The notes beneath the pieces were generated by a model that ran no database searches, was not told the DNA's origin, and saw nothing but the letters and a program-made list of their open reading frames with translations. 17,267 nt of DNA from Clostridia bacterium (lineage in GTDB: Bacteria > Bacillota > Clostridia > Monoglobales > Monoglobaceae), in assembly GCA_017409915.1 (NCBI GenBank), contig JAFQRU010000003.1, forward strand, positions 1 through 17,267, read 5' to 3'. The translations under genes were made by a program, and so were the position numbers. Shown here piece after piece: positions 1 to 6,539 of this stretch (its first letter is position 1; each line of letters begins with the position of its first letter).

Positions 1-1184
1 AATTCTGCAGTTGCACAGAAGATTACATCGCCTGATGAATTTATTGCAGTTTCAAGCGAATCCTGAATAACACCGATTATAAAGCCTACTCCGACTACCT
101 GCATTGCAATATCCTGACCTACACCAAGAAGCGAACATGCCATCGGGATAAGAAGAAGTGAGCCACCTGCAACACCTGATGCACCGCAAGCACCCAGCGT
201 TGCCACAAAACTTAATAGTATTGCAAGAAAAATATTTACCTCTATACCCTGTGAAAAAGCTGCAGCAAGAGACATAACAGTGATAGTGATTGCAGCACCA
301 TCCATATTAATAGTAGCACCAAGAGGAATGGAAACACTGTAATATTCTTTGTCGAGTCCAAGTTTTTCACATAAGTTCATATTTACCGGAATATTTGCAG
401 CAGAACTTCTTGTAAAGAATGCTGTTACACCAGATTCCTTGAAACACTTAAATACGAGAGGGTATGGGTTTTTCTTTAATGCCAAAGCAACAATCAAGGG
501 ATCAATCACAAGTGCCATCAAAATCATACATCCTACAAGAACTGCAAGAACTTTTCCATAATCAGTGAAAATTTCAAGGCCGTATTCACTTACAGAACTA
601 TATACAAGCCCCATAATACCAAAGGGTGCAAGTTGGATTACCCATGCTACCGACCTTGATACAGCATTTGAAATATCAGTAAGTACTTCTTTTGTCTTTT
701 CGCCGGCAACAATTCGAAGTGCAAGACCAAGAATGATAGACCAAGTGAGAATTCCCACATAGTTTGCGTTGATAAGTGCACTTACAGGATTCATAACCAT
801 ATTTCCCATAAGTGTGCGGAAGACTTCGCCAAGTCCTGTCGGAGCGGTCTGCTCTACAGCCTGAGCAAGAGGGATTGTTGTGCGGAAAATAAAACTTAAA
901 ACAACTGCAATTACTGCAGCAAGGAAAGTACTTAGCATATAGAAAAATATTACAGATTTAAATCTGTTTCCTATGCCCTTGCCCGCACTTGCCAAAGATG
1001 CCACTACAAGTACAAATACAAGTATTGGTGCGATTGCTTTAAGTGCACCGACAAAGATATCACCAAAAACAGTTACAAAACCTGCTTCAGGAACCCAAAG
1101 TCCAAGGCATATACCTATAACAAGGCCTATCGCAATCCTCAAAATTAATGGGGTTTTTGTGTAAAAACCAAAAAACTTTTTCAT
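1..1184 (-). CDS. sstT: Na+/serine-threonine symporter SstT (dicarboxylate/amino acid:cation symporter family), 3' end outside the window
   Basis: This is an inner-membrane Na+-coupled importer for serine and threonine. 394 complete codons read from the ATG at 1184 down to the window edge with no stop; the family is about 400-415 residues, so only a short C-terminal tail is missing. Visible family signatures are the TRSSAANIPVNM segment, in the re-entrant loop region, followed by LGATINMDGAAITITV, the substrate and Na+ site of this family. Several hydrophobic helices precede these, and a GACGASGVAGGSLLLIP stretch and an ETAINSSGDVIFCA stretch follow. The start is supported by GGAGGA at 1191-1196, six bases upstream. 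It is transcribed alone from its own upstream region. SstT is the best match by motif; a related dicarboxylate symporter is a weaker alternative. Confidence 0.88.
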   Translation of the reverse strand, partial: MKKFFGFYTKTPLILRIAIGLVIGICLGLWVPEAGFVTVFGDIFVGALKAIAPILVFVLVVASLASAGKGIGNRFKSVIFFYMLSTFLAAVIAVVLSFIFRTTIPLAQAVEQTAPTGLGEVFRTLMGNMVMNPVSALINANYVGILTWSIILGLALRIVAGEKTKEVLTDISNAVSRSVAWVIQLAPFGIMGLVYSSVSEYGLEIFTDYGKVLAVLVGCMILMALVIDPLIVALALKKNPYPLVFKCFKESGVTAFFTRSSAANIPVNMNLCEKLGLDKEYYSVSIPLGATINMDGAAITITVMSLAAAFSQGIEVNIFLAILLSFVATLGACGASGVAGGSLLLIPMACSLLGVGQDIAMQVVGVGFIIGVIQDSLETAINSSGDVIFCATAE

Positions 1185-1247
1185 ACTTTTTCCTCCGTAT
1201 AAATTCCATAAAAATATATTAATTAAAATCATTATCTATATACAGCA

Positions 1248-1275
1248 AATATATCACATAGTGTTGTCACAACAA
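1248..1275 (-). promoter_or_regulatory. Possible sstT promoter overlapped by a small inverted repeat
   Basis: On the minus strand TTGTTG (1270-1275) and TATATT (1248-1253) are 16 bases apart. An inverted repeat TGTTG-TCA-CAACA (1262-1274 on the plus strand) overlaps the -35 side, as an operator would. The region is so AT-rich that other hexamer pairs are possible, so this is a weak call. Confidence 0.3.
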
Positions 1276-1449
1276 CATCTCCAAAGTTATAACAATTCAC
1301 TAAATTCCATTTTTATTATAACAGAAAAAAAGTGATTTTGTAAATATGTTTAGTATTTTTTTGATTTGATGAGATTATTTTTTTCTTTTACCAAAGAGTA
1401 TCAAAGCATTAGCATTAATTATTTTTTGCAAAACAAACTAAACGAATAA

Positions 1450-1593
1450 GATATAATTGTCAGATTGAAGAATTACATTAAAACAATACCATTTGAAGAA
1501 CAACCAAAGGATATTTTTATGATTGATAAAAAACCGGTTGATACTTTCAAAACAGACAGAAAAATCTTACAAAGAGATTTTAAACTGTTATAA
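1450..1593 (+). pseudogene. Possible C-terminal gene remnant, unrecognised
   Basis: After a TAA at 1447 the plus strand is open to the TAA at 1591-1593. It reads as a protein-like tail of 47 residues containing RLKNYIKTIPFEE, then KDIFMIDKKPVDTF, ending in KILQRDFKLL. It has no ATG with a ribosome binding site near its beginning; the only internal ATG (1519) would leave 24 residues. The mix of charged, proline and aromatic residues looks more like coding sequence than the AT-rich flanks, which suggests the end of a decayed gene. I do not recognise the family, and chance openness in AT-rich DNA is a real alternative. Confidence 0.25.
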
Positions 1594-1633
1594 AAAGAAG
1601 CGTATTATGTTCATCGAACACAATACGCTTCTT
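1592..1633 (-). terminator. Rho-independent terminator of the feo operon
   Basis: AAGAAGCGTATT (1595-1606) pairs with AATACGCTTCTT (1622-1633). Inside it, TGTTC (1608-1612) pairs with GAACA (1616-1620), separated from the outer stem by one A/C mismatch, giving a long nearly perfect hairpin. Read on the minus strand the stem is followed directly by five T (1596-1592). The plus-strand side has no T run, so it terminates leftward transcription from feoB and the small Cys-rich gene. Confidence 0.8.
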
Positions 1634-1672
1634 CCCGTCATTTAAAGTTCCCCTCATGCGTTGCGGATTTAT

Positions 1673-1816
1673 TTATTTTTTGCAATTTCCTCTATTACAC
1701 TCCTTCGCATAGGGACAACCAATGCACTTCTCTCCACGCTTTTTAGCTTTATACAAATATAAACTTATGCTCCCGACGATAATCAAAAGAATTGCAGTTA
1801 AAATAATATTTATCAT
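1673..1816 (-). CDS. FeoB-associated Cys-rich membrane protein, 47 aa
   Basis: A small gene that is easily missed. The 47-residue product has one N-terminal membrane helix (about residues 3-22, INIILTAILLIIVGSISLYL), then a basic stretch KAKKRG and a Cys-rich tail with Cys at 31, 34, 40 and 45 in the pattern CxxC-P-x4-C-x4-C. This is the layout of the short FeoB-associated Cys-rich proteins found next to feoB in Clostridia, thought to act in Fe2+ transport at the membrane, possibly by metal handling or as an FeoC-like partner; the mechanism is unproven. It starts 9 bases after the feoB stop with a weak GAGTGA ribosome binding site, consistent with translational coupling. It is the last gene of the feo operon and is followed by its terminator. 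Confidence 0.85.
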   Translation of the reverse strand: MINIILTAILLIIVGSISLYLYKAKKRGEKCIGCPYAKECNRGNCKK

Positions 1817-1825
1817 AATATCACT

Positions 1826-3835
1826 CTATTTCTTTGCAGAACTTAAAGCATATTCTGCTTTGAGATTTTTGTTGGTCCTGTTGATAAGGCCCATAACAAT
1901 CGCCGTTATAGAAGCAACAATAACAAGACCTGCAATAGCAGCACCAACATTAAGGGAGGCAGGAGATACAATAAGCGTGCCGATTGTATAAACCAGATAT
2001 GCGACTGTATATCCTACGCCAAGTTGAAGCCCAATTCCGCCCCAGAGCCATTTCGCGCTCTTCATTTCTGCATTCATTGCGCCGATTGCCGCAAAACAAG
2101 GAGGAGAATAGAGGTTAAACATGAGGTATGCAAGAGCCGCAACCTTTGTGATTGCAAAAACTGTTGCGACTTCCCCTCCTGCGCCTTCCATAAGAGCAAG
2201 CTCTTCTGTGTCAATAAGATTTTCAAGGCCTACAAAGCACACCGCAAGGGTTCCAACAACATTTTCCTTGGCGATAAAACCTGTAATCGCTGCTGCTGCC
2301 AGCTGCCAAGAAAGAACACCCACAATAGGCACAAGAATATAGGCAAACGGTCCTGCCACAGATGCGAGAATTGAAGAATCCGCAGTTTCTGCAACCTGCA
2401 AATCCCAAGTAAATGTCTGCATTATCTGAACAGCCATATTACAAAGGAGGATTATGGTCGCCGCTTTTACTATGTATGCCCAACCACGGCTGCACATTGA
2501 TTTAAAAGCTCCCCAAAAGGATGGGGCTTTATATTCAGGCATCTCAATTATAAAGAAAGATTTTCTTGCTTTATAGCCTGTGATTTTATTTACAAGGAGC
2601 GCTCCCAAGAAAATTAAAACTATTCCCATAAGATACATAAGGGTACTGACCCAGCCTGCATCTTCAAAGAAGGCACCTGCAAAAAGCGCAATTACAGGAA
2701 TTTTAGCACCGCATGGCATAAATGGAGCCAGCATAGCCGTGGCTCTTCTCTCTCGTTCGTTACGGACTGTTCGGCTTGCCATAATGCCGGGAACCGCACA
2801 ACCGACCGTGATAACAAAAGGAATAACTGATTTTCCTGAAAGGCCAACCCTTTTGAATATAGGGTCAAGAACAACGGCTACCCTTGCCATATAACCGCAA
2901 TCTTCCAAAAGAGCAATTAAGAAATACATTACCATAACAAGAGGCAAGAATCCCACAACGGCAACAACTCCGCCTATAACCCCGTCAACTAAGAGCGCAG
3001 AAAGAAGCGGATTTGCACCGCTTAAAAGTTCTCCAACCCAGCCTTGAAAAGCTTCAAGCCAGCCAACAAGCCAGTCGGCAATTGGTGTTCCAACCCAGAC
3101 CTGAGAAATCTGGAAAACAAGATACATAACAACTGCAAAAATCGGAATCCCCAGCCATTTGTTTGTAATTATATCATCAATTTTGTCTCCAAAGTTCTTC
3201 TCATGAGTAAAGGTCTTACGGGTTTCAACCTCTTTGACAATTTTATTCACAAACTCAAAACGCGCCCTGTCAGCTTTTTCAACCGCATCTTTGTTTGTAA
3301 GGTCAATATTTTCCTGCAAGTAAACAATCCTCTGTGTTTTCCCAATCCTCTTTATGGCAGCTTCAACAACAGCTTTAAGACCCTTTGCAGAAGTTGAAAC
3401 AGTCTCAATTACAGGGCACGCAAGACACTCAGACAATTTTTCCGCATCAATTTTGGTGCCTTTCTTTTCGTTAATATCGCTCTTGTTAAGAGCAATAACC
3501 AAAGGAATACCAAGCTCTAAAAGCTGAGTCGTAAAAAAGAGACTGCGACTTAAATTAGCAGCGTCTACAATGTTGATAATAACATCGGGGTTTTCTTTCT
3601 TAACATAAGAACTTGTTACGCTTTCCTCAGAGGTAAAGGGAGACATAGAATAAGCCCCCGGTAAATCAACAACGATAAGCTCATCCTTCCCCTTATAATA
3701 AGCCTTTTTAATCGGATGCTCCTTTCTGTCAACGGTAACACCTGCCCAGTTACCAACCTTTTCGTTTCGGCCGGTCAAGGCATTATACATTGTGGTTTTG
3801 CCGGAATTCGGATTTCCCGTCAAAGCAATTCTCAT
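1826..3835 (-). CDS. feoB: Ferrous iron transport protein B (FeoB), 669 aa
   Basis: This is the GTP-dependent membrane transporter for Fe2+ uptake. The N-terminal G domain shows G1 GNPNSGKT (7-14), the switch region NWAGVTVDRKE (29-39), G3 DLPG (57-60), G4 NKSD (117-120) and G5 STSA (147-150). The membrane half carries the two Gate motifs: PFVITVGCAVPGIMASRT, and PFMPCGAKIPV with the conserved Cys. Hydrophobic helices continue to the C-terminus. 669 residues is the normal length for the short Firmicutes form. The ATG at 3835 is preceded by AAGGGGGAAA. G4 reads NKSD rather than the commoner NMxD of FeoB, which still fits guanine recognition. It lies 86 bases downstream of feoA with a probable metal-repressor box between them, and shares the operon with the Cys-rich peptide. 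Confidence 0.97.
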   Translation of the reverse strand: MRIALTGNPNSGKTTMYNALTGRNEKVGNWAGVTVDRKEHPIKKAYYKGKDELIVVDLPGAYSMSPFTSEESVTSSYVKKENPDVIINIVDAANLSRSLFFTTQLLELGIPLVIALNKSDINEKKGTKIDAEKLSECLACPVIETVSTSAKGLKAVVEAAIKRIGKTQRIVYLQENIDLTNKDAVEKADRARFEFVNKIVKEVETRKTFTHEKNFGDKIDDIITNKWLGIPIFAVVMYLVFQISQVWVGTPIADWLVGWLEAFQGWVGELLSGANPLLSALLVDGVIGGVVAVVGFLPLVMVMYFLIALLEDCGYMARVAVVLDPIFKRVGLSGKSVIPFVITVGCAVPGIMASRTVRNERERRATAMLAPFMPCGAKIPVIALFAGAFFEDAGWVSTLMYLMGIVLIFLGALLVNKITGYKARKSFFIIEMPEYKAPSFWGAFKSMCSRGWAYIVKAATIILLCNMAVQIMQTFTWDLQVAETADSSILASVAGPFAYILVPIVGVLSWQLAAAAITGFIAKENVVGTLAVCFVGLENLIDTEELALMEGAGGEVATVFAITKVAALAYLMFNLYSPPCFAAIGAMNAEMKSAKWLWGGIGLQLGVGYTVAYLVYTIGTLIVSPASLNVGAAIAGLVIVASITAIVMGLINRTNKNLKAEYALSSAKK

Positions 3836-3868
3836 AATGTTTCCCCCTTATGTTAAAACAGTCCCTTT

Positions 3869-3888
3869 GGGTTAGTTGCAACTAACCC
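3869..3888. promoter_or_regulatory. Palindromic metal-repressor box between feoA and feoB
   Basis: GGGTTAGTTGCAACTAACCC is a perfect 20-bp palindrome, 34 bases upstream of the feoB start. Its 16-bp core (3871-3886) matches the two boxes at the feoA promoter in the GTTAG and CTAAC arms. It is not followed by a T run in either direction, so it does not look like a terminator. It most likely is another operator for the nearby DtxR-family regulator, implying an internal feoB control point, though I see no strong promoter next to it. Confidence 0.6.
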
Positions 3889-3921
3889 CGTATCAAAAAA
3901 TATGTTGTCCAAAAACCATAA

Positions 3922-4134
3922 TTAAACTATTATAGCCTCTGCCAACTGATTATCTATGCTATATCTTCCGTCTTTGATGGAGACCGTGCATCCGCCTTTT
4001 CTGAAAGCGATTACAGTAATTCCTTCACCTGAATAGCAACCGAGAGAAAACAAAAAGGCATTTAATTCTTCATCATCGGTCTTTATGCTTTTTATTATGT
4101 ATTCCTGTCCTTCGGACGCTTCAAGCAAGTTCAT
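3922..4134 (-). CDS. feoA: FeoA-family protein, 70 aa
   Basis: FeoA is a small cytoplasmic SH3-like protein that supports FeoB-mediated Fe2+ uptake. The 70-residue product has the usual FeoA size and layout: an N-terminal GQEYIIKSI strand, the central LFSLGCYSGEGITVIAFRKGG segment corresponding to the family's 'L..LG..pG..v.v....' pattern, then SIKDGRYSIDNQLAEAIIV at the end, where the family typically has a 'a.a..I.V' strand. The start at 4134 has AAGGAGAAGG a few bases upstream. It is the first gene of the feo operon, with a consensus promoter and two repressor boxes directly upstream. The sequence is divergent but the position beside feoB makes the call secure. Confidence 0.9.
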   Translation of the reverse strand: MNLLEASEGQEYIIKSIKTDDEELNAFLFSLGCYSGEGITVIAFRKGGCTVSIKDGRYSIDNQLAEAIIV

Positions 4135-4171
4135 AACCTTCTCCTTGACATATTTATGTATTCAAAACCGA

Positions 4172-4187
4172 GTTAGACACAACTAAC
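4172..4187. promoter_or_regulatory. Metal-repressor box 2 at the feoA promoter
   Basis: GTTAGACACAACTAAC has inverted arms GTTAG and CTAAC. It lies just downstream of the feoA -10 hexamer, over the likely transcription start, where a bound repressor would block initiation. Its centre is 26 bp from that of box 1. Confidence 0.65.
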
Positions 4188-4196
4188 TATATGTTT

Positions 4197-4225
4197 AGTT
4201 TAACACGACTAACTCTTTTTGTCAA
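4197..4225 (-). promoter_or_regulatory. feo operon promoter
   Basis: On the minus strand a perfect TTGACA (4220-4225) is followed after exactly 17 bases by TAAACT (4197-4202). This is a standard housekeeping-sigma promoter reading into feoA. Confidence 0.82.
4198..4213. promoter_or_regulatory. Metal-repressor box 1 overlapping the feoA -10
   Basis: GTTTAACACGACTAAC is a less symmetric copy of the same box. It covers most of the -10 hexamer and the adjoining part of the spacer of the feoA promoter. Together with box 2 it forms a tandem operator typical of DtxR/IdeR-family control of iron uptake. Confidence 0.6.
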
Positions 4226-4332
4226 TAGATTTTCCCAAAATTTTCAATTTTTATAATTTCGCACAAAATCGGGAGAAAAACTCTCTTATATTTTGAAAAT
4301 GTTGCCTCCATCCCTGTAATATTTTCTTCCCT

Positions 4333-4361
4333 TTGACAAATCTTTCTTTATGTGATAAAAT
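4333..4361 (+). promoter_or_regulatory. Promoter of the DtxR-family gene
   Basis: TTGACA (4333-4338), 17 bases, then TAAAAT (4356-4361), ending 42 bases before the ATG at 4404. No GTTAG/CTAAC box overlaps it, so the repressor gene does not obviously control itself. Confidence 0.8.
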
Positions 4362-4403
4362 TATAGAAAAGTTATCCTTATGTGAATTATGAGGTAAGAA
4401 GTT

Positions 4404-4772
4404 ATGAAAATTAAAGAATCTGCTGAAAATTATCTGGAAACCATTTTCATCCTGTCAAAGAAAATGGGCTCCGTCAGAAGTATTGATGTTGCCAATGAGA
4501 TGAATTTCACAAAAGCAAGTATATCTGTTGCGATGAAAAGGCTTCGCGAAGACGAATATATAAGTATGAATGCCGACGGCACTATAATCTTAACCGAGAA
4601 GGGCAAGGAGATAGCGTCAATGGTTTATGAACGGCATTCCGTTATTGCCAAAATCCTGATTTCTCTTGGTGTCAGCGAGGAAACAGCTTATGAAGACAGT
4701 TGCAAAATCGAGCACGATTTAAGCCACGAAAGCTTCCAGAAGATTAAAGAATATTACGAGAAAAATATGTAA
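4404..4772 (+). CDS. DtxR/IdeR-type metal-dependent transcriptional repressor, 122 aa
   Basis: This is a cytoplasmic DNA-binding repressor that uses Fe2+ or Mn2+ as co-repressor. The N-terminal winged helix-turn-helix (about 1-65) contains SAENYLETIF and SVRSIDVANEMNFTKASISVAMKRL. The helical dimerisation and metal domain (about 66-122) contains ERH (His78) and CKIEH (Cys100, Glu103, His104). By eye these match DtxR ligands Cys102, Glu105, His106 and His79; the Mn-specific MntR has Glu instead of Cys, so an iron-type sensor is favoured. It lacks the C-terminal SH3 domain of full DtxR, being MntR-sized or smaller. The start follows GAGGT at 4391. It is divergent from feoA, whose promoter carries two candidate operators, so feo is the likely target. 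Confidence 0.9.
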   Translation: MKIKESAENYLETIFILSKKMGSVRSIDVANEMNFTKASISVAMKRLREDEYISMNADGTIILTEKGKEIASMVYERHSVIAKILISLGVSEETAYEDSCKIEHDLSHESFQKIKEYYEKNM

Positions 4773-4774
4773 AC

Positions 4775-4800
4775 AAAAAGACCGCAAAAGCGGTCTTTTT
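4775..4800. terminator. Bidirectional terminator between the DtxR-type gene and the quinone oxidoreductase gene
   Basis: AAAAAGACCGC (4775-4785), AAAA loop, GCGGTCTTTTT (4790-4800). The arms pair perfectly and T runs follow on both strands, so it ends both converging transcripts. It starts 2 bases after the repressor gene stop and lies 5 bases from the oxidoreductase stop. Confidence 0.92.
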
Positions 4801-4805
4801 TATTT

Positions 4806-5789
4806 TTATTTTACTGTTAAAACGACTTTACCAACATTCTTGCCCTTATATAAAATATCGTGAGCCGCTTCTGCTTCCTGAATTGGAAGAACCGCGTGAA
4901 TTGTCGGCTTAACTTCTCCGCTTTCAATTTTCGGGAATACATCTCTTACGAGAGAAGCGAGAATTTCCGCTTTTGTTTCAGGGGTTCTTGACCTAAGTGT
5001 GCTTCCGATAATTCGGACATTTCTTACATAGATATTTTTAAGATCAATTTCTGTTTTCTGTCCCGCAAGAGCCGCAATCATAATCCATCTTGCGCCGTGA
5101 GTTAAATAATGGATGCACTTGCCCATTATTTCTCCGCCGAGGCAGTCGATGGCAACATCAACGCCATGTCCCTTTTCAAGTTCTTCTTTTAATACCTCAG
5201 AAATATCTTCCTTGGTTGTAACAACAACTCTGTCTGCGTTAAGGTGCTTTATGGACTCAGCGATTTCATCAGTTAAAACTGTTGTTATAACTCTTATGCC
5301 AAAAGCTTTTGCCATAGGGATTATAACGCTGGCAAGGCCTGACGCACCTGCATTCATTAAAAGAGTGTTTCCCTCTTTAATTTTGCCTTCAATAAAAAGG
5401 TTAAGGTAAGCCGTTGCAAAGGCCTCAGGAATTGCCGCTGCTTCTACCATTGAACAGTTCTTTGGAACAGGCATAAGCATATCGTATTTAACGGAAACAT
5501 ATTCGGCATAACCGCCACCGCCTAAAAGGGCGCAAACCTTATCTCCGATTTTCCAATCAGACTTTGCTTTTGCTTCTTCGCCCATTTCGGTAATAACACC
5601 TGCGATTTCAAGGCCCATCCATTCAGGACAACCTGGAGGTGGTGGATAATCTCCCTCTCTTTGCATTAAGTCTGCTCTGTTAAGCGCTGCGGCATGGATT
5701 TCAACCAAAACCTCGTCAGCTTTTATAACGGGATTTTCAACATCGTCCCATCTTAAACTTCTGTCATCATTAACAAGTATTGCTTTCAT
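4806..5789 (-). CDS. NAD(P)H:quinone oxidoreductase, zinc-free MDR (PIG3/zeta-crystallin type), 327 aa
   Basis: This medium-chain dehydrogenase/reductase is expected to reduce quinones or alpha,beta-unsaturated carbonyls with NADPH in the cytoplasm. The N-terminal GroES-like domain carries NRADLMQREGDYPPPPG (37-53), the hallmark of the PIG3/TP53I3 branch, then GLEIAGVITEMG (59-70) and GDKVCALLGGGGYAEYV (82-98). The Rossmann domain begins near LLMNAGASGLAS (143-154), a slightly altered AxxGxxG nucleotide motif in which the last Gly is Ala153. No structural-zinc Cys cluster is seen, as expected. Length is normal. It is the last gene of the four-gene operon, 12 bases after the upstream SDR stop, with AAGGAGGAAATAAA before the ATG. 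In this context it may act on an enone intermediate or dispose of reducing equivalents; that is inference. Confidence 0.88.
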   Translation of the reverse strand: MKAILVNDDRSLRWDDVENPVIKADEVLVEIHAAALNRADLMQREGDYPPPPGCPEWMGLEIAGVITEMGEEAKAKSDWKIGDKVCALLGGGGYAEYVSVKYDMLMPVPKNCSMVEAAAIPEAFATAYLNLFIEGKIKEGNTLLMNAGASGLASVIIPMAKAFGIRVITTVLTDEIAESIKHLNADRVVVTTKEDISEVLKEELEKGHGVDVAIDCLGGEIMGKCIHYLTHGARWIMIAALAGQKTEIDLKNIYVRNVRIIGSTLRSRTPETKAEILASLVRDVFPKIESGEVKPTIHAVLPIQEAEAAHDILYKGKNVGKVVLTVK

Positions 5790-5801
5790 TTTATTTCCTC
5801 C

Positions 5802-6524
5802 TTACATTTGTTTACGGCATCCGTCAACTAAATAGTTCTGCCCTGAAATATAGCTTGCCTCATCGCTCGCCACAAACAGAACCGCATTGGCAAGTTCTTC
5901 CGGTGTGCCTGCACGACCCATAAAAGAATGCTCCGGCATCGGCTTTTTCCCGCCGTGCACATCAATACTTCCTGGGGATACGCAGTTAACAGTTATTCCC
6001 TTATCGGCAACATATTTTGCAAGGGCTTTCGTAAAAGATATAATAGCGCCCTTTGTCATAGAATAATCAACAAAATAGCTTACCCCATAAACACCTGCCA
6101 CAGAGCCGATGTTCACTATTCTTCCGTATCCGTTTTCTATCATCTGCGGGAGAAGAGCGTGGGTTGGATACAGGGTTCCCAAAATGTTTACATCGATTGT
6201 CTTTTTCCAATCTTCCGAAGTGGATTCATCGAAAGCTCTTTTTGGATATATCCCTGCATTGTTGACTAAAATATCAACTTTGCCAAACTCCTTAACGCTT
6301 TCTTCTGCTGCATCTCTGACAGCTTTTTCGTCTGTCACATCTAATTTTATTTCTTTAACCTTTACGCCAAAGGCTTCCGCTTCCTTTACGGTTTCAGAAA
6401 GCTCATCGGCCAAAATATCGGTTAATATTAAATCAGCACCGTTTTTCGCAAAGCCTAATGCAATAGCTTTGCCGATTCCTTTTGCCGCCCCTGTGATAAA
6501 GGCGGTTTTTCCTTTAAAGTTCAT
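5802..6524 (-). CDS. SDR-family oxidoreductase, 240 aa (operon copy B)
   Basis: A classical short-chain dehydrogenase/reductase that interconverts an alcohol and a ketone with NAD(H) or NADP(H). It shows the cofactor motif TGAAKGIG (11-18), Asp36 after the second strand (suggesting NAD), NNAG (88-91), Asn113, and the catalytic set Ser141, Tyr154, Lys158 in YSMTK, followed by VSPG (182-185). It ends with VDGC where most SDRs have VDGG. The nearest look-alikes are FabG-type 3-ketoacyl reductases and sugar or cyclitol dehydrogenases; the substrate cannot be read from the sequence. The start has GGAGGAG nearby. It lies 15 bases after the dehydratase-like gene in the same operon. Sharing an operon with a second, quite different SDR points to consecutive oxidations of one compound. 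Confidence 0.88.
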   Translation of the reverse strand: MNFKGKTAFITGAAKGIGKAIALGFAKNGADLILTDILADELSETVKEAEAFGVKVKEIKLDVTDEKAVRDAAEESVKEFGKVDILVNNAGIYPKRAFDESTSEDWKKTIDVNILGTLYPTHALLPQMIENGYGRIVNIGSVAGVYGVSYFVDYSMTKGAIISFTKALAKYVADKGITVNCVSPGSIDVHGGKKPMPEHSFMGRAGTPEELANAVLFVASDEASYISGQNYLVDGCRKQM

Positions 6525-6539
6525 ATTATCTCCTCCTGA

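Larger units (their letters stand above)
1185..1672. other. Gene-poor gap between sstT and the feo operon
   Basis: About 490 bases, strongly AT-rich with long T and A runs. It holds the sstT ribosome binding site and possible promoter on the right-to-left side, a short open stretch that may be a gene remnant (1450-1593), and the feo operon terminator hairpin (1595-1633). I see no intact gene, RNA gene or mobile-element end here. Confidence 0.6.

Noticed and set aside
2024..2374. Cys-rich plus-strand frame inside feoB
   Set aside because: It is an antisense shadow of the membrane domain of feoB; its Cys and His residues come from Ala/Gly-rich codons read in reverse.
3044..3397. 117-codon plus-strand frame inside feoB
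   Set aside because: Antisense shadow of a clear feoB coding region with all G motifs intact; no ribosome binding site.
3869..3888. Palindrome between feoA and feoB as a terminator or attenuator
   Set aside because: No T run follows it on either strand, and its core matches the two operator-like boxes at the feoA promoter.
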